DNA from: CAYJAY01 sp964370715
GTDB lineage: Bacteria; Bacillota; Clostridia; Oscillospirales; Ruminococcaceae
Assembly (NCBI GenBank): GCA_964370715.1
Contig: CAYJKJ010000030.1
Coordinates: 1-18,828, forward strand
Length of the DNA: 18,828 nucleotides
Direction: 5' to 3'
Part shown: piece after piece, positions 14,382 through 18,828 of the stretch
Position numbering within the stretch: position 1 is the stretch's first letter
How the letters are laid out: the number at the start of each line of letters is the position of its first letter
Made by a program: the position numbers and the translations under genes
Notes under the pieces: model-generated
Database searches by the model: none
Told to the model about the DNA's origin: nothing
The model's input: only the letters and a program-made list of their open reading frames with translations

Positions 14382-15662
14382 TTGCAAAATTACAACAAAC
14401 TTGATGTAGCTGCAAAGCTATTCCCCTCTGTTTCAAACAAAAGCAACACTTCGGTTTTTCGAATATCGGTTGTTTTAAAAGAAGAGGTCGACCCTCGAAT
14501 ACTTCAACTCGCCGTCAACATGATCTACGAAAGATTTTCTTCGTTTTTCATGCGATTAAGGCGCGGTTTTTTTTGGAACTATTTCGATAGAAACCATCTT
14601 CATTTCACGGTTCAACACGAAAACAAATCCCCCTGCAACGGCCTTTTATCGTTTGAAAACAAGGGTTATATCGTTAAAGTTTTATATCATAAAAATCGAA
14701 TCTCTGTCGAAGCGTTCCATTCTATCGCCGATGGTAGCGGTGTTATAGAATTTGTTAAATCGCTTGTCTATTATTATATAACGATTAAACATGGGGATTT
14801 TGACCCTCAAGGAAAGATACTTTTGTTTGATGAAAAGGTGATAAACGATAAAGATAGCTTTATTGAACATTTCGGAGATCTGAAAAAAGCTAAAAAGCAG
14901 TTTAAAAACAAAACCGAAAGCTGTTTTAAAATTAAAGGAAAAAAATATAAAAAAAGAGGAAATTCCGTTATAACCGGAGTTGTTGATATCTCTGATCTTA
15001 AAAAATATTGTAAACAAAACGGTTGTAGTATAACGGCTTATCTAGTTGCGGAAATTATATTTGCCATCTACAACCAAAAACAAAAAAACACCTATAACAA
15101 CAAACCTGTTGTTGTTGCGGTTCCGGTTAACTTAAGGCAACATTTTAAATCAACAACCCTTAAAAACTTTTTTGGTATTGTTGATATCAGCTGTAAGTTA
15201 ACCGACGACACCGATTTTTTGCAACTATTAAACTCGGTTTCCTGCCAGCTAAAATCGGCGAACGACCCCGAATATCTCGAAACAATAACAAAAAAACACG
15301 TTAAGATATCCAAGAACATCCTTTCAAGATACACTCCTTTGGCTTTGAAAAACGTTGTTATACCAATTGGATTTAACATTATGAACGATGCAAAAAAGAC
15401 AATATCTCTTTCAAACATAGGAACTTTGTCGTTTCCTGACGGAATAAAGCCGTTTATTAAACACACCGAAGTTTTCGCATACCCAACTGTTAAACGGCCA
15501 ATAAGCTGCACCGTTTGTTCTTTTGAACAAAAACTCAGCATTAACTTTATAAAATCAATAACCGACAAAACTGTTATTCAACATTTTTTCACCTCGATAG
15601 CAAACAAAACAGGCGCTTGCGTTTCGGTGTATTCAAATATGTGGGGGGAACAAAATGAATAG
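14382..15662 (+). CDS. Condensation-fold acyltransferase (alcohol acetyltransferase-like)
   Basis: A 426-residue soluble protein with the layout of the CoA-dependent acyltransferase/condensation superfamily. The catalytic HxxxDG motif is HSIADG (113-118), with His113 as expected general base in the family. The second half has VPVNLRQHF...NFFG (247-265), the counterpart of the PVxLR...NxxG segment in alcohol acetyltransferase-, PapA- and wax-synthase-like members. The acceptor and acyl donor are unknown: it could acylate a small alcohol, glycolipid or peptide. There is no carrier-protein or NRPS gene nearby, which argues against peptide synthesis. The start is TTG, six bases after GAGG (14372-14375). 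Its last eight bases overlap the next gene, so the two products probably act together. Confidence 0.75.
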   Translation: MQNYNKLDVAAKLFPSVSNKSNTSVFRISVVLKEEVDPRILQLAVNMIYERFSSFFMRLRRGFFWNYFDRNHLHFTVQHENKSPCNGLLSFENKGYIVKVLYHKNRISVEAFHSIADGSGVIEFVKSLVYYYITIKHGDFDPQGKILLFDEKVINDKDSFIEHFGDLKKAKKQFKNKTESCFKIKGKKYKKRGNSVITGVVDISDLKKYCKQNGCSITAYLVAEIIFAIYNQKQKNTYNNKPVVVAVPVNLRQHFKSTTLKNFFGIVDISCKLTDDTDFLQLLNSVSCQLKSANDPEYLETITKKHVKISKNILSRYTPLALKNVVIPIGFNIMNDAKKTISLSNIGTLSFPDGIKPFIKHTEVFAYPTVKRPISCTVCSFEQKLSINFIKSITDKTVIQHFFTSIANKTGACVSVYSNMWGEQNE

Positions 15663-16326
15663 ATGTGATGTTTGTAACGTTAATGTTTATGAAAGCGAGA
15701 AAAGCTGCCCCCTTTGCGGAAAAGCTTTTGACAGCACCTTTGATACCGAAGTTTTGTATCCAAGTTATGAAAAGATAAAAAAAGACAACTTTGCGCTAAA
15801 AAACATCCCTTTGTTTATCTCTACCGTTGCAATAGTTATCTGCGTTTATATCAACATCTTCACCTATGACAGCGGAGATGTTTTGTGGTCGCTTATCGTT
15901 TCGGGCGGAATTATATTCGCCTATTCCCTGTTCAGATTAATACCAACAAAAAAGCGACGTTATGGAGAAAAGGTTGTTTTAACATACGTTTTAATCTCTA
16001 TAACTTCTTTAGCGGTAGACTTTTCTACCGGTATGGCTTTTTGGTCGACCGATTTTGTGTTTCCGTTTCTAACGATGAGCGTTATATTATATCTTACGAT
16101 TCTTTCGATTCGCAACAAAAACCTGTTCTCGGAATACTTCGGATATCTTTTAACCGTTACCGCAATTGGGTTTGTTTCTATAATTATCTATCTACTGGGA
16201 TTTTACAACTACGGTTGGGGGGCTTTTGTCGCTATAATAAGCAGTTTTTGTATTGCGCTAGGATTATATCTCTTTGCCGACAAACCATTAAAAAGCGAGA
16301 TAAAAAAGCGATTTTACAACAAATAA
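15655..16326 (+). CDS. Zinc-ribbon multi-TM membrane protein (DUF6320-like)
   Basis: A 223-residue protein. The N-terminus holds a zinc ribbon with CDVC (Cys4, Cys7) and CPLC (Cys18, Cys21), followed by a short linker and about six hydrophobic helices from residue 45 to 210, ending in a basic tail. Such a fusion is typical of the DUF6320 group, which I recall beside condensation-type acyltransferases in Firmicutes; function is unknown. The start ATG overlaps the acyltransferase stop by eight bases, with GGGGGGAA inside the upstream gene as ribosome binding site, so translation is coupled. A plausible reading, inferred only, is a membrane partner that places the acyltransferase at the membrane or handles its lipid substrate or product. 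Confidence 0.7.
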   Translation: MNRCDVCNVNVYESEKSCPLCGKAFDSTFDTEVLYPSYEKIKKDNFALKNIPLFISTVAIVICVYINIFTYDSGDVLWSLIVSGGIIFAYSLFRLIPTKKRRYGEKVVLTYVLISITSLAVDFSTGMAFWSTDFVFPFLTMSVILYLTILSIRNKNLFSEYFGYLLTVTAIGFVSIIIYLLGFYNYGWGAFVAIISSFCIALGLYLFADKPLKSEIKKRFYNK

Positions 16327-16363
16327 ACCACTATTTTTTTATCATAAATTTTGCCAAAATTCA

Positions 16364-16392
16364 TTGACTTTAAACTACTAAAGTAGTATATT
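16364..16392 (+). promoter_or_regulatory. Promoter of the second GGDEF/EAL gene
   Basis: TTGACT (16364-16369), exactly 17 bases, TATATT (16387-16392). The spacer and start region carry AGTAGT repeats (see next entry). The leader is about 60 bases to the ATG. Confidence 0.6.
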
Positions 16393-16402
16393 TAAGTAGT
16401 AT
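16374..16402. promoter_or_regulatory. Repeated AGTAGT sites overlapping a promoter
   Basis: AAGTAGTAT occurs at 16381-16389 and 16394-16402, 13 bases apart, and ACTACT (16374-16379) is the same hexamer inverted, forming a short palindrome with the first copy. The copies cover the spacer, the -10 and the expected transcription start, where a repressor would act. Confidence 0.35.
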
Positions 16403-16460
16403 TGTTTTAACTGAATATGCATTGTTTTTATTAATTTTTTGTAAAGGAGAATGATTTTGT

Positions 16461-18671
16461 ATGAATAAAAAAACACAAGGTTTTAGACTATTGTTTGAAC
16501 TGATCATTCTCATAATTCTAGCTAACGTTTTTTCTATACTATGGTTCAACAATATGGTTTTGAACGAGCTTGAATCTTCCGCAAAAGAGACGATGAGCAG
16601 CATGGTAGAAGAAGAAAAACACGTTATTAGCTTAGTAACACAAAACATTGAGGAACGCCTTTTTTCTATAAACAACATCATACAACATATTGGCGAAGAT
16701 CAAGCGGCTTTGCTTGAATATCTTGAACTTTGGAAATTGTCCTATAATTTTGAAACGATAACGCTGACGGAGCTTTCCGGCGTAGCTATTTCTTCTGAAA
16801 CCGGGGTTACTGACATCTCAAAATATGACGTTATGCACCTAGTAAGCAGCGGAAACATAGAGGTTACCGACATTTATAAAACCGGAAAAGACGATATAGA
16901 AGTTATCGCTATATACTATCCTCTCATATATGAAGGTGCGGTTGAAGGGGCTATTATTGTTGAATATTCGGTTGAATATCTAAGCTCTTTGTTGATCAAC
17001 TCAACCGACAACAGAGGCGCTTCGATGATTGTTAATTCAAGCGGCGATATAATTCTACACACCTATCCTTTCGACATATCCTTTGAGAATTTTATGCAAG
17101 CTGATTTTGAAGAAGGAAAATCATACGAATCAGTTTTAAACGACTTTAGGCATTCAATTCCGGGTCAAGTTACATTTACTATAATGGGAGATAAAAAGAT
17201 TGGCGAATATCTTCCGGTTGGAATTAACGATTGGTCGTTGTTTTTCGAGATATCCGAAAGCAACCTAAGCGAAAGCGCCAAGCCTATAATTAATTCCATG
17301 ACAGTTATTAGCATTGTTTTATCGGTAACGTTTTCCACGCTTCTAATCTACATTCTATTGCTTCGAAGAAATTCTTTAAAGAATATTGAAACTGTCGCTT
17401 ATAAAGATCGAATGACCGGCGTTTCAAACCTAGTTAAATTCAAGATTGACCTTGCAGAAATATTCGAAAACAACAATTTAGATCTATCAAAATATGCCTT
17501 ATTAAAGCTAGACATTGAAAATTTCAAAGCTATCAACGAAGTTTTTGGTTTTGATACAGGAAACAAAGTTATCTGTAAAACAGCTGACATTCTCTCTGAG
17601 ATTAAAGGCGATATCTTTGAGCTTGCTAGAATTGGAACCGATGAATTTATTATCTTTACCGAAAATCAAGTTATCGAAGATTTTTTATCACAACAAAACT
17701 TGCTAAGCGACGGTATAAAAAAAGATATTCCCGAAATCAAAAAACATCTTTTCACTTTTAGATATGGCAGATATTTTGTTGAACCGGAAGAATTAAATGT
17801 CGATGAAATGGTTAACAAAGTTAGCATGGCGCATAGTTTTGCAAAAAGCCAAGCAGGAACTTTGATTTGGGACTATGATGAAAAATTCAAACAACATCTC
17901 ATCGAACTAACCGAAATAACCAACAAGATGAAAGGTTCTTTAATCAACAACGAATTCAAGCTCTATTTGCAACCTAAATATAATATGACCGATGAAAAAA
18001 TAGTGGGTGCTGAAGCTTTGGTTCGATGGATAGAACCCGACGGCAACATGATATATCCCGGTGAATTCATTCCCCTTTTCGAGAAAAACAAGTTCATCGT
18101 AGAACTCGATATATATATGTTCCGTTCTGCTTGTATGTTTCTTAAAAAACGCATTCAAAACAACCAACAGGTTATCCCAATATCAATCAACTTTTCAAGG
18201 CTACACCTTGAAAACCCAAACTTTGTTCAACAGCTTATAAATATAGCGCTAACCTTTGATGTTCCGACAAACTATATCGAGATAGAGTTAACCGAAACTA
18301 CCGTTATTGAACATCAAGATAAGCTTAGCGGCATCCTATCGCAACTGAAATCAGCTGGATTTCATGTCTCTATCGATGATTTCGGCTCAGGTTATTCTTC
18401 GCTTGGAATGCTCAAAGAATTTATATTCGATGTTGTTAAACTTGACAGAAGCTTTTTCACATCGATTAATTCAGACGATTTAAGCGACATAGTTGTCGAA
18501 GGAATAATCAGCCTTGTTCATAGCCTAGGGTCAACGATAGTAGCCGAGGGAATTGAAACAAAAGAACAAATCGATATTCTTAAAGAGATCAACTGCGATA
18601 TTGTTCAAGGCTACTACTATTCGAGACCTATAAACACAAACGATTTTGAAAAGCTCTTAGATAATCAATAG
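16461..18671 (+). CDS. Second membrane sensor with degenerate GGDEF and intact EAL domain
   Basis: A 736-residue paralogue of the gene at 2307: helix about 11-32, extracytoplasmic sensor about 33-280, helix about 281-302, GGDEF about 310-470, EAL about 485-736. The GGDEF signature is GTDEF (392-396), again altered at the second Gly. EAL residues are all present: Glu518, Asn577, Glu609 (ELTET), Asp639-Asp640, Lys660, Glu696, Gln716. Spacing between first and last catalytic residue is identical to the paralogue (198). The GGDEF/EAL halves are close; the sensor regions are much less alike, suggesting different signals feeding the same output, hydrolysis of cyclic-di-GMP. The start ATG has AAAGGAGA ten bases upstream. 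It is monocistronic. Confidence 0.9.
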   Translation: MNKKTQGFRLLFELIILIILANVFSILWFNNMVLNELESSAKETMSSMVEEEKHVISLVTQNIEERLFSINNIIQHIGEDQAALLEYLELWKLSYNFETITLTELSGVAISSETGVTDISKYDVMHLVSSGNIEVTDIYKTGKDDIEVIAIYYPLIYEGAVEGAIIVEYSVEYLSSLLINSTDNRGASMIVNSSGDIILHTYPFDISFENFMQADFEEGKSYESVLNDFRHSIPGQVTFTIMGDKKIGEYLPVGINDWSLFFEISESNLSESAKPIINSMTVISIVLSVTFSTLLIYILLLRRNSLKNIETVAYKDRMTGVSNLVKFKIDLAEIFENNNLDLSKYALLKLDIENFKAINEVFGFDTGNKVICKTADILSEIKGDIFELARIGTDEFIIFTENQVIEDFLSQQNLLSDGIKKDIPEIKKHLFTFRYGRYFVEPEELNVDEMVNKVSMAHSFAKSQAGTLIWDYDEKFKQHLIELTEITNKMKGSLINNEFKLYLQPKYNMTDEKIVGAEALVRWIEPDGNMIYPGEFIPLFEKNKFIVELDIYMFRSACMFLKKRIQNNQQVIPISINFSRLHLENPNFVQQLINIALTFDVPTNYIEIELTETTVIEHQDKLSGILSQLKSAGFHVSIDDFGSGYSSLGMLKEFIFDVVKLDRSFFTSINSDDLSDIVVEGIISLVHSLGSTIVAEGIETKEQIDILKEINCDIVQGYYYSRPINTNDFEKLLDNQ

Positions 18672-18691
18672 AATAGATATTACAAAACTTA

Positions 18692-18728
18692 AAACCGCCG
18701 TTTTCATATTACGTGAAAACGGCGGTTT
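18692..18728. terminator. Perfect 15-bp stem, bidirectional terminator
   Basis: AAACCGCCGTTTTCA (18692-18706) pairs perfectly with TGAAAACGGCGGTTT (18714-18728), loop TATTACG. The T-rich tail is modest on the + strand (GTGTTATGTTTTG) and also present on the - strand, so it can serve both the GGDEF/EAL gene and the convergent gene entering from the right. It shares the CCGCCGTTTT core with 4527-4560. Confidence 0.8.
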
Positions 18729-18774
18729 GTGTTATGTTTTGTTTAAAGGGTTTCCCCTAAAAATAATCGGTGGG

Positions 18775-18828
18775 TTATTCTACAACTTCACCTGTTGGCT
18801 CCGGGGTTGGCTCCGGGGTTGGCTCCGG
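18775..18828 (-). CDS. Partial CDS: C-terminal Pro-Glu-Pro-Thr repeat tail
   Basis: Reading the - strand from the window edge gives PEPTPEPTPEPTGEVVE and then TAA at 18775-18777. Three PEPT units encoded by near-identical codons, plus a short acidic end, are typical of low-complexity linkers or tails in cell-surface or secreted Firmicutes proteins. Only 17 residues are visible, so nothing can be said about the main domain. The frame is open to the edge and a terminator stem lies 47 bases downstream, supporting a real gene end. As the tail is C-terminal and no LPXTG motif or anchor helix follows it, sortase anchoring is unlikely. Confidence 0.65.
   Translation of the reverse strand, partial: PEPTPEPTPEPTGEVVE
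18795..18828. repeat. 12-bp tandem repeat within the partial CDS
   Basis: TTGGCTCCGGGG is repeated about 2.8 times up to the window edge with no differences. It encodes the PEPT units on the - strand and probably continues beyond the window. Such identical in-frame repeats can change copy number by slippage. Confidence 0.85.

Noticed and set aside
15092..15568. 158-codon - strand frame antisense to the acyltransferase gene
   Set aside because: It is a shadow of the + strand gene, which has a catalytic motif, a ribosome binding site and a coupled neighbour.
15885..16367. 160-codon + strand frame overlapping the zinc-ribbon membrane gene
   Set aside because: It runs in another frame within a gene whose helices and zinc ribbon are clear, and it has no ribosome site.
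1..18828. CRISPR array, rRNA, tRNA, transposase or phage genes
   Set aside because: Looked for on both strands; no regularly spaced repeats, no recognisable RNA gene and no integrase or transposase motif was found.

Overview
The window looks like chromosomal DNA from a low-GC Gram-positive bacterium of the Firmicutes, most likely a gut- or sediment-type clostridium. The signs are AT-rich intergenic DNA, GGAGG-type ribosome binding sites, several TTG starts, TATAAT/extended -10 promoters, strong intrinsic terminators, and the gene types present (EngB, a YerC-type TrpR-like protein, Hsp33). The genus cannot be fixed from sequence alone.

Layout. (1) 1-2190: housekeeping genes on the + strand. 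engB is preceded by a hairpin and a MITE-like inverted-repeat element; a yerC-like regulator and hslO (Hsp33) follow as a two-gene unit ending in a clear terminator. (2) 2235-4565: a membrane-bound sensor/GGDEF/EAL protein with its own promoter and terminator. (3) 4566-5448: about 880 bases with no convincing protein gene, but holding a possible orphan transcription unit (promoter, foldable body, strong terminator), other hairpins and possible coding debris. (4) 5397-14237: accessory carbohydrate region, mostly on the - strand. A GH13 oligo-1,6-glucosidase-like enzyme is coupled to a GPH-type sugar:cation symporter; a GH2 beta-galactosidase-like enzyme is translationally coupled to a GH36 alpha-galactosidase. 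A + strand YwaF/TMEM164-type membrane protein sits between the two units. (5) 14300-16326: a divergent + strand pair, a condensation-fold acyltransferase (HxxxDG) overlapping a zinc-ribbon plus multi-TM protein. (6) 16364-18728: a second sensor/GGDEF/EAL protein, a paralogue of the first with the same architecture and the same terminator stem core. (7) 18775-18828: the C-terminal end of a - strand gene encoding a Pro-Glu-Pro-Thr repeat tail.

How it fits together. None of the sugar enzymes has a visible signal peptide, so the likely scheme is import of short alpha- and beta-linked oligosaccharides followed by cytoplasmic hydrolysis to hexoses. Both GGDEF/EAL proteins have altered GGDEF motifs (GSDEF, GTDEF) and complete EAL catalytic sets, so they are predicted to be membrane-sensing cyclic-di-GMP phosphodiesterases. 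The least understood parts are the acyltransferase/zinc-ribbon pair, the orphan structured RNA candidate at 4647-4903 and the YwaF-like protein. I found no CRISPR array, rRNA, tRNA, transposase or phage gene.
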